A stretch of DNA of 64,000 nucleotides from NCBI GenBank assembly GCA_029891385.1, contig CM057235.1, positions 15,056,001 to 15,120,000 on the forward strand, written 5' to 3'. Of this stretch, positions 36,403-46,482 are shown in pieces; the first letter of the stretch is position 1; each line of letters starts with the position of its first letter. This DNA comes from Erythroxylum novogranatense (lineage: Eukaryota > Streptophyta > Magnoliopsida > Malpighiales > Erythroxylaceae). The notes under the pieces were generated by a model. It did no database searches. It was not told the DNA's origin and worked only from the letters and a program-made list of their open reading frames with translations. The translations under genes and the position numbers were made by a program.

Positions 36403-37304
36403 TTAATTGTTCAAACAAAAGGAAATCACTTCTTTGTCCTTGGAAATCGTTCCTCTGAGATATAGCTTGCAACGATGCCCGTTAACCTTAAAAGATTCCT
36501 TGCTAGCATTTTCTAATTTGAGAGCTTCATGATAAAAAACTTGATTGATCATGAAAAGTCCACTCCATCGAGATTTTAACTTCCCTAGAAACAACCTCAA
36601 CCTTGACTTGTATAGAAGAAATGTGTCTCCCACTTTAAATTCCTTTTGTTTAAGATGAGAGTCATGCCATTTTTTAAACCTTTTCCTTGTAGAGTTTGGC
36701 ATTTTCGTATGCATTATGATGAAACTCTTCAAATTTTCAAGTTGCAAAAGTCTCTTTTTGTCTACTTGCTTTCAATGGAAATTTAATGCTTTAATCGCCT
36801 AGTATGCTCGATGTTCTGGTTTGACCGACAAATGACAAGCTTTTTCATATACAAGCCTATAGAGAGTTGTTTCGATATGTATTTTGAAAGCAATCCTATA
36901 AGCCCAAAGGGCATCGTCTAACATTATTGCCCAATCCTTTCTGGAGTTGTTCACTGTCTTTTCCAAACTTCGTTTCAACTCCCTGTTGACAACTTCCACT
37001 TGGCCACTACTTTGTGGATGGTAAAGAGTAGCAATATGGTGGTGCACTCCATATCTTTTTAAGAGAGCGTCAAAAGATCTGTTGCAAAAATGTGTACCTC
37101 TAACATTTATTATCGCATGTGGCACTCAAAATTGATTGAATAGTCATTTAATGAACTTTTGTACCGCCTTTTCATCATTAGTTGAGATGTCACTGCTTTA
37201 CCCCAACGCGAAACATAGTACACTCCCACTAGAATGTACATGATTTCCATTGAATATGGGAAATGTCTCATAAACTCGATGCCCCTTACATCAAAAACTT
37301 CCAA
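36403..37304 (-). pseudogene. Integrase, element A
   Basis: Core and C-terminal part of an Athila-like integrase. Recognisable blocks are [83 protein letters not shown] and GKLKSRWSGLF / FKVNGHRCKLYL. The catalytic triad is broken: the first Asp (normally DFMGPF) reads Glu and the second (normally SDRGTHF) reads Val, while the Glu of the QVEVVNREL block remains. Frame changes occur at about 37110 and 36800. Inactive. Confidence 0.85.
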
Positions 37305-37674
37305 TTATAAAATGTTAGATAAAGGCATTTCATAACTTTTTAGAGATGTTACCTATTCTTTGGCATCGATGACATTATGTTATGAAGGCCTGAGCATCCT
37401 TAAACAATTTTAGTTTTGTTGGCTCCATAATGTCTAGCATATTGACTTTTATGACATTGCTTTAGGCTATCCAACATTTCTTCCTTTGGAACACATTGTC
37501 TCATTAATCCATCAATGTATGACCTATATAAAATTGACTCTTCTCATATATATAGGTTACACTCATGTAAGAATTTCTTCCTTTGTTAATAAGTTAGATC
37601 TGAAGGAAGTTTACCACTGGTGACATAATTTGCGATATCGAGTAACCATGGTGTAGTTAAACTATTGAGGAGCA

Positions 37675-38062
37675 TCAGGGTTTCACCGAGGAAGTTTTGT
37701 TAATATCGTCGTTTGGCTTGCATTCCCCTCCTTCAAGTCTGGATAAGTGGTTTGCAACCACATTTTTTGCTTCCTTCTTATCTCTCGCCTTTATATCAAA
37801 CTCTTGTACACGTAGCATCCATCGAATAAGTCTTGGTTTTGCATCTTTTTTGTTGAAAAGGTATTTTAAGACTACATGATCAGTGAATACAATTACCTTT
37901 AAACCCAAAAGATATTGTCGAAACTTATCACACATGTATACTACTGCGAGAAATTCCTTTTCTGTAGTGGTATAATTCAACTAAGGTCTTGCAAGAGTCT
38001 GACTGGTATAGTAAATCGTGTGCAACCTCTTATCTTTCCTTTGGCCCAATATGCAACCTATG
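37675..38062 (-). pseudogene. RNase H (5'-truncated), element A
   Basis: GCILGQRKDKR (38020-38060), [57 protein letters not shown] and [13 protein letters not shown]. The Glu and the FTDH Asp are kept; the last Asp of ADHLS reads Asn. The start of the domain with the first Asp is missing because sequence switches at about 38063 to the AT-rich block. One in-frame stop precedes NYTTTEKE. Confidence 0.8.
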
Positions 38063-38525
38063 GAAAAACTACTAATCTAAATTTGCTCGCCACGTAATTC
38101 ACGTTAACAGATAACTAAATTTCAGGCTATTTTGCTAAAAATTGAAACTTAGTGTATTTTACCTTTAAAATTTGAACTAGTATTGTAAAATTAAGTAAAA
38201 TTTGACAATTTTTATAATTAATCCTAAAAAATTTCAATTAAATCAAAAGATTTTTAATCTAAAAAGAAGTCTCTTTCTAATAAAATCTCGCTTATTTCAT
38301 CTTTTCTATCAAATAAGAACTAAATTCATCTTTTTATGAATTAGTTTCATCTTTCTATAATCCTTTTCAATTTAGTCAAAAGTAAGTCCATTTTCTTTCA
38401 TTTAAAAATTGAAATTTATATTCTTTTATTTATATTTTAACTGTCATGACCAAAGAAAAAACTTTTGTACCATACCAATTGAAAAATGGTATGAAATATA
38501 TTAATACTATTTAATATGTGTGAAA
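38063..38525 (-). other. AT-rich block in the place of RT (A copy)
   Basis: Shared with fragment B at 15765-16300 and lacking any RT motif. It joins the protease-RT linker on one side and RNase H on the other. Confidence 0.65.
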
Positions 38526-39216
38526 TATTGGGACTTATTCCTCAAATGTTTGATATTTTTCACCCCATAGCTCTCCTTCTTCTCTTTATAATCTCAACCA
38601 CTTTCTTTTCATGTTCCTCATTCAACTGATTTGAAATAATTATTAGTAGTGTTTGATCCTTACCCAAAAATGTGTCCCTTAAATGCACTGGTAGTGGTTT
38701 GAGTTCAATGGTTGGTGGTTTCTCACAAAAAGATGGGTGTGGTGACTTTGTTCTCTCTAAAGATTCCTAATTTTAATTGTCATCTAACTCTCCTTCTTCG
38801 ACACTTATCTCATTATCACCTACTTCACTTTTATGCTCAATCATTGCTCTCTATTATTCCTCTATACAATCATTCACCACATCAAGTTTCATGCAAATGT
38901 TTCGCTCAGCCTTACTTTTTAATGTCTTATTTGTTTTTAATTCGATCTTTTCATCACCAATACGCATAATTAAGATCCCAACATTAACAACAATGGCTGC
39001 TCGCCTAGTGTTCATGAATGTACATCCCAGAATGAGTGGACATTGCCTATCTTCTATGATATCAAGAATTATAAAGTCAATATGAATAACTAATTTGTGA
39101 ACCTTTACCAAAACATCTTCCATAACCCTAAATGGTTTCTTTATCGAACCATCTGTTAACTGAATTATCATTGAGGTTGACTTTATATCATGCAGTGTCA
39201 ATTTCCTAAAAATAAA
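38470..39216 (-). pseudogene. Protease C-terminal part and PR-RT linker, element A
   Basis: TSMIIQLTDGSIKKPFRVME, DVLVKVHKLVIHIDFIILD and CPLILGCTFMNTRRAAIVVN are the Athila retropepsin C-terminal half; the linker follows (IELKPLPVHLRDTFLG, IIISNQLNEEHEKK). The N-terminal half with the active site lies 23.6 kb away at 62857-63130 because element C is inserted between them. Stops occur in the linker. Confidence 0.8.
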
Positions 39217-39221
39217 CAATG

Positions 39222-39890
39222 TGATGGCGTGTCAAACCAACAAAAATAAATTCCTACTCTAGAACACTTAAGCGAGTAAAGTGGTGAATAGGGTCGAACC
39301 ACAGAGACCAATGTAGTAATTATTTATTTGTGTGAAATCAAAAATAAAAATAAAACAGATGAAAACAAAAATAAAATAATGAAATTAATTTTATTTGGGA
39401 ATGATTGATTTTAGAACACGAAATTAGAGCATGAAATCACGTCGCAGGAATTTAAAAATAAAGATTGAAATCAATATAAAGAAAAGCCTACCCAAGGTAC
39501 TCTCCCGTTTGATACTGTAATTCGATCATAGACTCAAAAATATGAATTTCGTTCATTCTTATGGACAAAGTTATAGCAGACAGTGAACAACACATATCAA
39601 CCAATCCATTCGCACTTATTCGATAACCCCGAGTAAAGCTCCGCAGATTATTACCCTAACCAATTAGACTATACCCGAGTAAAGTTCCGCAGAATATAAT
39701 CTATGGTAGCGATAGGCACTAATGGACCTTTTTCTAAGCCAACAGAATATGAAAAGTCGCAATCTATTTAGACCAAATTATTTAATCTCATTAATCTCTC
39801 CATTGAAATTAATTCTCCACTTTGATAGACAGCAATCACGGATTAACTAATCTATTTGGCAATGTATCACCAAGTCTGTCAATTAATAGG
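39222..39890 (-). mobile_element. 3' LTR of element C, part 1
   Basis: TGATGGCGTGTCAAACC start matches the 5' LTR at 60735. Interrupted by element D at 39890; continues at 49930-51426. Confidence 0.95.
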
Positions 39891-41424
39891 TGATCGCGGC
39901 TCTGTCGATGCGATCTTGCGATCGATCCTTAGAAACCGGTCAAATATAATAAATTCCAAGATTGCGGTATAGGTTGCAATCCTCGGGTCGTCTCACTTAA
40001 TTGGAACCAAGTGAAAAAGGTCTAAGCTAGCCTATATGTCAAAAATTGCAATGGAAGTTGATCAAATGGGGGTTTGGTATTTTTATCAAACTGGTAAAGT
40101 AATCAAAACTGAACAAAAAAATATAAAAGAATATTTTTGGAATTTTGTAAATGATGCAATTAACAAAATATCTGATAAAAATCAAATTGATAAAATCCTC
40201 TTAAAAATGAGGCTCACGCTATCACAGTTCAAGAATAATTTTCAGGGATACAATCCACTAAGTTTCGAAAGATCAACCCTAAAGGACTCTTTAGGTCCAA
40301 AGATTTAATTAATGAACTCCATCATTTAAATCTTTGTTAAAAACCTTAGTGTGAAAATAGACAAGCAATTGCAATTGGTCAATTGAATAAAACACAACAA
40401 TCTTAATCAAACACAACTAGGCAGATTGAAGACCATAAATACAATATCCAATGACATATATGAAACTTCATATATTAAGCATCAAGATGTTCTACAAATT
40501 ACTTTGTCCAAATCCAACATAGTTATCAGCACACGGTTCAACAATAACAATGCTAATCTAAATATATCGATGCAATCCTCTAACTCAGAAGTCACACAAA
40601 TATAAATAGACTTCAGATACTATGTGATTACTCCCCTTCGAAGCTTCAGTGAACTTAAGCCATTGCTACATCTTCAAGAGGAAGGTTGGCTTAGCTACGC
40701 ATGACTCCGGTTGATCCCTCTGATACTGGAGAATGAACGATGCTCATGTTGGCAGAAGATGCTGACGGAAGTGATGGCGACGGTGGTGATGATGGTAGAC
40801 GATGATGAAAATGTGAAGATGGAATCGAATGTCGTCTCCTTCTTCTGCTTCCAGAGTCTGCGTGTTCGAAGTTTTTCTCTGTCTCTCGTCTCCCGTCTCT
40901 CTGATCTCATTCTCCTCACATGACCTAAAACGGCAAGTTTTTATATGATGGAGCGCGGGCCGGGTCGAACAGTAAGATAAACTTTCCATAAAAAGTCAGA
41001 TATCCGCTCGTACGTCACTACGAATAAAATAAACAAATCAAATTCATTGCGACGTGTACAATCGCCTGCTCGTCACGTCGTGTGCATCGCCGCAGTCGCG
41101 AACGTCTTGGAAGTCTTTGTGCTTTCGTCGCGTCGTGTGAGATGCCATGCGTCATGACGCGCGGAAAGATCTATGATCGTTGACTTCGATGTTGACTCCT
41201 TTGTTCTCGCCATAAGATAATAACAACAATTTGCGGTACCAATTGTCCCAATAAAATTGTAGAGAAATAAGTATCAAATCATGACAATTCTTGACAAATT
41301 AAGAATTGAAAGAACTCGATATGAGGAACCAATTTAAGCACAAAAAATCATCAATTAGGAGTCAACATATGTACAAGCAGCTATAAAAATGCAGCCAATT
41401 TATAGTATAAACTTGGCTCAATCA
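39891..41424 (-). mobile_element. 3' LTR of element D
   Basis: TGATCGCGGCTCTGTCG ... ACTTGGCTCAATCA, 1534 bp, the same length as the 5' LTR. Differences between the pair are a few percent by eye and cluster in the palindrome array (41009-41165). A 90-codon plus-strand ORF (40036-40308) is open in both LTRs and is probably chance. Confidence 0.95.
41009..41165. repeat. GTCGCGAC-type palindrome array, D 3' LTR (degraded)
   Basis: Counterpart of 49511-49665: CGTACGTCACTACGAATAAA, TTGCGACGTG, CTCGTCACGTCGTG, CAGTCGCGAACG, TTCGTCGCGTCGTG, GCGTCATGACGCG. Most deviations from the 5' LTR copy are at CpG positions. Confidence 0.8.
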
Positions 41425-41441
41425 AATTCCCCCACACTTAG
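41425..41441 (-). other. Polypurine tract of element D
   Basis: Minus-strand GTCTAAGTGTGGGGGAATT abuts the 3' LTR. Confidence 0.85.
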
Positions 41442-43031
41442 ACCTTTGTACTCCTGGACAAAGTTTACAAGAGTCAAAAAGAATATAAGAGAAAAAGAAA
41501 ATAACAGCCATGCTCAAAACAATAAAATGAAATTGATGCAAGTTACTTCCTCAGAATTCAACCACAGCAAAATGAAAGAGTGCTATTAAAATAAACATCG
41601 AAAGAATTCAAGTACAAGAGATTGAACAGAAGAGATAGCACTCAAGATATAGTGTTTTCGCTCAGCTCACTTGTGTCTAGGGATATTTTTCTCTCAATCT
41701 ACTTAATCCATCTCTTACCATAAGCTTGTGTCAATTCTATTTCTCCACCACTAAAACTATCATTCTGAAGATCAAGAGGACTTTGAGGGTTGTAATGTAT
41801 GGAAGGCTAAATGAAATGGACGAACGGAAAGAAAGAAAATATGAGCATATGCACTAAACAAAGAATTGATGCCATAAACAAGATGTTTCTTTATTTGTTG
41901 TTCATGCAACATATGCTGCATAAATTGTTATTGAACTTGTTTTTCTTCTTTTCTTCTTCTTTTCTTCTTTTTATATATATATATATATTTTGAATTTTGA
42001 ACATTTTAGAGACATTGTCTCTTTTTGGACATTTTTTTATACAATATATGAAAAATAAATGATGACACCACAAAGATATGAATGCAAATGCTCATAATAG
42101 GAGGGCTCAAAGGGGCTGGCAAGGAATAAATGTGTAGTGGACAGTGTTTAGGAAAATGGGTTGAGAAAGGAACGCCTCTATCATATCAACAAAAATTCAG
42201 ACCATTAAGCTTCAAGTAAGAATTGAAACAAGTTTTAGAAAAGAATGAAATAAGTAGATGCACACAAAGATAGAAGAAAATTTATGGCTCAAATATCCTT
42301 CCACAAGGGTATAATCTCCATGTACAATCTCAAGTCTCAAAAACTCACAATGCCACTTTGTTAGCATGCTTCCATTCACTTTGAATTGAGAACATTGAAA
42401 GCAAGATTTTGTCAATGTCAATTATCATTAAAAGGATGGAAGGTGTTTTCAAAAACTCAAGCATCATTTTGAAACTAGTAAAAGCTTTGAAAACAAAAAC
42501 CACAAAAGTCTAGTGCGAGAGAAATTTGAAATGAGTGGAAGAATTAAGCATAGAATCATTAATGCATGAGTATTGCGTCGCGACGTGTAGAAGAAGACGT
42601 CGAGACGATATCTGAGAATCTGAAGAGCGTTCATGCACATGACGTGTGGACACTTTCGTCATGGCGAAGAAGTGCAGAATGACAGAAAGAATAGAAAATT
42701 CACCAAGTTTATCAGCAGAATGCACCAATTGGCCAACAATTCATATTTTCCTCAATGAAGCATAATATCAACAGTCATACAATGTGAAAAATAAATGAGG
42801 AAACAACTCCCCCACACTTGAAGCACACATTGTCCTCAATGAAAAGTAGAGGAAAGAAAAGAGCAGAAGAAGAAGGCACAAAAATCATAGATTGATCATG
42901 AAGTGGATTAAGTCAAATACAAAAGAAACAAAAGAACTAAAGAACTAAATACAGGAAGAAAAGACAACAAAATGAAAGAAATACAATGAAAGAAAAGAAG
43001 TACAATAACAGAAAAGAACTAAAAGACAAAG
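41442..43031 (-). other. Non-coding 3' part of element D
   Basis: No convincing ORF. Holds a (TA)n run near 41975, a second Athila-type polypurine motif at 42806-42841 (minus strand CATTGAGGACAATGTGTGC then TTCAAGTGTGGGGGAGTT) and a small palindrome cluster at 42574-42665 (GCGTCGCGACGTG, GACGTCGAGACG). Confidence 0.65.
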
Positions 43032-44190
43032 CTAAGTCGGAAGATCATCAGCTGGTGGGTCCGGAGGAGCAGCGTGTGAAGTACTAGGACCAGCTGAAGG
43101 ATCCTGAGGAACAGGAGGGATAGGTAGCTGCAGGCGATTTGCAATAAGGGTGAACATCGTCTGGTAATACTGGCGGTCTGCAGCCATCTGAGCCTCTATA
43201 CGTCGCAAGTCGCCGCGAAGAAGGGCGATCGAATCAGAGGAGGCGGAAGGGGAGGGAATGTGATCACGAGGAGGAACCTCGGGCGGAGTAACAAGAACAG
43301 GAGGGGAAGGAACAGGGGTAGGAGAAGAAGGTGGGGAAGGGGTAGATGGGGTAGGAAGGCCACGAGGCTGACGAAGACGGATGTACCTGAAAGCAGGGGC
43401 AGGCTCGAAGGTAAGGTCGGTCGGATGTTCCGGGACCCGATAGGCCCGAAACATGTCAGTGATGAGGTGAGGAAAGATGAGAGAATGGTTGGGGTTGGTG
43501 GAGAGGATACATTGACGAAGGGCAGAGGTGATGGCATGGGCGAGATCGACTGGCCGACCGACCATCAACAGATAAATGTACAGAGCCTGCTCCTTAGGAA
43601 CCATGGCTAGGTGGGAAGTAGGGAGGATGTTGTTGCAAATAAAATGAAGCCATGGACGGGCTTCAGATCAAGGTCACACGGAGATAACGCTGGCGCCTCT
43701 GGGTTGATACCATTCAATACCCTCGTAGCGTAGAGTATGAAGAACATCATCCACGGTACTCATGTATGAGCTCTGCGTAGTAGCAGCGGGGTGTGGAGGA
43801 AGCGATAATGCTCCCAAATAGAGATGGAAGTAAAGGCACGGGAATGGAGACACCACGAAACGCAATGCCATAAGAGCTGAGTGGCGGCACGTGTGTAATC
43901 TTGGACGAAGGTGATGTTCCCAGAGGTACGGTATGGGCAAGGTGATGAGGTTGAGTATGAAGAGTTGGTCGACAAATGGGTTAGTGGCGGGGTCAAAGGA
44001 AAAGGTTTTCCTTCAAGATGGCCCGGCCTCGGTTTTGGCAGCCAAGGCAACATACTCCGGATCAACTGGAAGAAGAGGAATGGGTAGGGAGAGATGGTGG
44101 TGCGAAGAATGTGAGGGTTGAGGAGAGGAGAATTAGCGGAGAAAACCCCTAAGGAAGGTGGAGAGACTATGAATGAGGGGAAGCGGTGGA
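43032..44190 (-). pseudogene. Env-position ORF remnant of element D (plant transposon protein domain)
   Basis: The best part, 43032-43660, reads ARPWLHFICNNILPTSHLAM, VPKEQALYIYLLMVGRPVDL, AHAITSALRQCI and SLIFPHLITDMFRAYRVPEH. This is the pattern of the putative plant transposon protein domain found in the ORF after pol of Athila-like elements. A Pro/Ser-rich tail with LRGDLRRIEAQMAADRQYYQ follows. Upstream pieces (43674-44065) carry similar family words in other frames (STVDDVLHTLRYEGIEWYQP), and in-frame stops lie at about 43670-43680. Function unknown; env identity in plants is by position, not proven. Disrupted, not translatable as one protein. Confidence 0.65.
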
Positions 44191-44343
44191 GCGAAATAAA
44201 CTCGTCAGCGAGTGCTCGAGAAGGAAAGACATGAGAAGGGGTCGTGGACGCTGGGACTTGCTAACGTTTCAGGCGAGGCATATCCTGCAAACAAAAAGGA
44301 ACAGAAAAGAAAAATCAATAAGGAATTAAGAACAAATCAGCCT

Positions 44344-44527
44344 CCTCGTCGCGACGTGTGGGCAGACGCCGCGACGAGGCCAAGTCCTCGACTAGACGTC
44401 GCGACGTGCTGAACCAGACGTCGCGGCGAGACAAGGTACTTCATACGTCGCGTAGAGGCAATACACTCGTCGCGGCGTATGGCAATTTTCTTCAGACGCA
44501 TCGCGGCGAGCAATCGCTCATCGCGGG
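44344..44527. repeat. GTCGCGAC palindrome array 1 in element D
   Basis: Eight sites about 22-31 bp apart, upstream (in element sense) of the env-position ORF: CTCGTCGCGACGTG (44345), GACGCCGCGACGAG, GACGTCGCGACGTG (44395), GACGTCGCGGCGAG, TACGTCGCGTAG, CTCGTCGCGGCGTA, GACGCATCGCGGCGAG, TCATCGCGGG. Confidence 0.9.
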
Positions 44528-44840
44528 AAACCTAACTCATACCTACTAACAGGGAAGACGAAAAACAAGAAGAAACAAGACAATGGGACACTTACTGAAG
44601 TCGAAGACGCACGAAGGAAGGCGGAAGTGGGTACAGCAACACTGAGAAGGCGAACGGAGAGAGCGAACAGAGAGAGTGAGAGCAACGTAGACGGCGGGAA
44701 AAGAAGAGAATAAGAAGAAGAAGAAGAAGAAGGTGAAGCGGCGAAAGAAGTTGGAACGTCGCAACGTGAAAAGACAAGAAGGGCTCCAGACAAACGCGAA
44801 GACCGCAGGACATAAGGGGCAAAAAGGGTATTTCAAATGA
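44528..44840. other. Spacer between two palindrome arrays in D, with (GAA)n
   Basis: Purine-rich plus strand with a (GAA)n run at 44711-44733. The serine-rich ORFs that can be drawn on the minus strand are repeats of the low-complexity sequence, not supported genes. Confidence 0.6.
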
Positions 44841-44842
44841 TG

Positions 44843-44998
44843 TGACGTCGCGGTGTCAGAGTGTGGACACGTCGCGACGTAGGCGCCATATGAACAAGAT
44901 ACGTCGCGACGTATAAATGCAAATATGTCGCGACGAGGGCATAAAGAGGAACGAGGTATGTCGCGACGTATAAGTACAGATACGTCGCAGCGCCTCTG
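44843..44998. repeat. GTCGCGAC palindrome array 2 in element D
   Basis: Six sites: TGACGTCGCGGTGTC (44843), ACACGTCGCGACGTAG (44867), a perfect 14-bp palindrome TACGTCGCGACGTA (44900), TATGTCGCGACGAG, TATGTCGCGACGTATAAGTA (44957), TACGTCGCAGCG (44981). Spacing is about 25-33 bp. Confidence 0.9.
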
Positions 44999-45189
44999 CC
45001 CGAGAAGAAAGACACAATCCTGACTTAATCCAATCAACTATCAATATAAAACAATCAATCTCCCAAGAATTTATCCTCCAGCAATGTCATGCTTTCATTA
45101 GAAAGATATAAAACTAACAAAGGGAAAGCAATTTATTCGAACAGTGAAAAGAAATCCTACCAAACTACAACTAGTCTACTGGCTAGGTT

Positions 45190-45207
45190 TCTCCCCCACA
45201 CTTAGTC
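45190..45207 (-). other. Polypurine-like motif after protease in element D
   Basis: Minus-strand GACTAAGTGTGGGGGAGAAA, the Athila-type tract, here between protease and the env-position region rather than at the LTR. It is the third such motif in D. Confidence 0.75.
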
Positions 45208-45295
45208 AAGATATTCATGCAACACAAAAGTTTTCATCACTTCCAATCAGGATGTATGAATAAAATGAGAATGCAGGTAGAGAAACAACCTGATC

Positions 45296-46465
45296 TCATG
45301 GAGGGTCCTGAAACTTAGGATGGTCATTCGGCTGAAATCCAAGATTCATCCTAGCAGCTTGGTTCTTGTGTAGCTCCATGTCGAACCCCCTACTTGAAGG
45401 TTCTCCTGCAAAATCATCAGCAAGCAAATGTCCTCCAAAAAGATTGTCAGTATAAGATGTCAAAGTTTGTGCAAAATCACAACAAGCATCATCAATGACC
45501 GTGTCAAGCATATTTACTCCAAGCAGAGAGTAATCCTCATGGGGGTGTTTCATCGCTTCATACATGTTGAAGCTTACCCTTTGATCGCCAACCTCCATGG
45601 TTATCTTTCCTTCCTTCATGCTAATCATGGTGCTTGCTGTCCGGAGGAAGGGTCGTCCTAGAATCAGTGAAGTATCCTGCACAACTTCAATAGACATGTC
45701 AAGAACATAAAAATCGGCAGGAAACACTAAACCTTTAACTTGGACCAAGATATCTTCAATTATCCCCACCAGATGCCTAAAGGATCTATCAGCCAACTGG
45801 AGGACAACAGATGTAGGCTTAATACTCTTCACTCCTAAGGCCTCATAAACTGACTTAGGCATCACATTTATTGTGGCCCCGGATCTAACAAAGTTTCACT
45901 GATAGTCACCTTCCTAAGGTGCGGGGATGGTAAAAGATCCAGGGTCTTGACACTTGACAGGTATCTGTGGCTTAAACAATGCAGACACATTGGAACTCAC
46001 TTGCACTCTCTCATTCGGCCTAAACTTCCTCTTATTAGTGCACAAATCCTTCAAATATTTTGCATAGGCCGGAACTCTCTTCACTAAATCTAACAAAGGC
46101 ACATTCACTTCAACTTTCCCAAACAAGTCAATGATCTCTTTTTCATGTTGTTTTTCATTTAAGCGCTTGCTCATCAAATAAGAGTTTGGGAAAGGAAGGT
46201 TTTGAATACTTACCTCCTTACCTGTGCTAGATTGCTTGCTCGATTCTGTACTTTCTGCTTTATCATTGGAACTCTCTGAAGTAGTTCCCTTTTTCCTTGA
46301 AGCTTGCTTCCTCTCTCTCAATAGCTCTTCTTCCCTCACACTTTCTGATCTCTTAATCTTATCCTGTGGTGGAGGTACTGGCTCACTCTCAATCTCATCC
46401 TCACATGGCTCTTCATTATCTTGAGGCTTAAACCTCACTTGCTTCCCACTCGAGGGCAATGGCAT
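45296..46465 (-). pseudogene. Protease region of element D, frameshifted at the active site
   Basis: N-terminal part (45914-46465): a charged linker, then LPFPNSYLMSKRLNEKQHEK, EVNVPLLDLVKRVPAYAKYL and a DPGSFTIP block. C-terminal part (45296-45865): MPKSVYEALGVKSIKPTSVV, FRHLVGIIEDILVQVKGLVF, PADFYVLDM, TSLILGRPFLRTASTMISM. Between them (45866-45913) the DLGA[ST]I active site is broken: the Asp is in one frame followed by Pro, and GATINVMP resumes in another. Inactive as it stands. The ORF extends about 85 residues past the usual protease end and then stops, with no RT following. Confidence 0.8.
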
Positions 46466-46482
46466 TCAAACTTTTGGGTTCA

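Noticed and set aside
43260..43610. Plus-strand Arg/Gly-rich ORF of 116 codons
   Set aside because: It is the antisense shadow of the Pro/Ser-rich tail of the env-position ORF on the minus strand.
44344..44998. CRISPR-like array, because of short repeats with regular spacing
   Set aside because: Repeats are too short and variable, spacers are non-unique AT-rich retrotransposon DNA, there are no cas genes and the window is plant nuclear DNA.
44518..45044. Overlapping minus-strand Ser-, Leu- and Arg-rich ORFs, some with repeated YVAT and RRD words
   Set aside because: The words are translations of the GTCGCGAC palindromes and of the (GAA)n run in three frames; no domain and no consistent frame.
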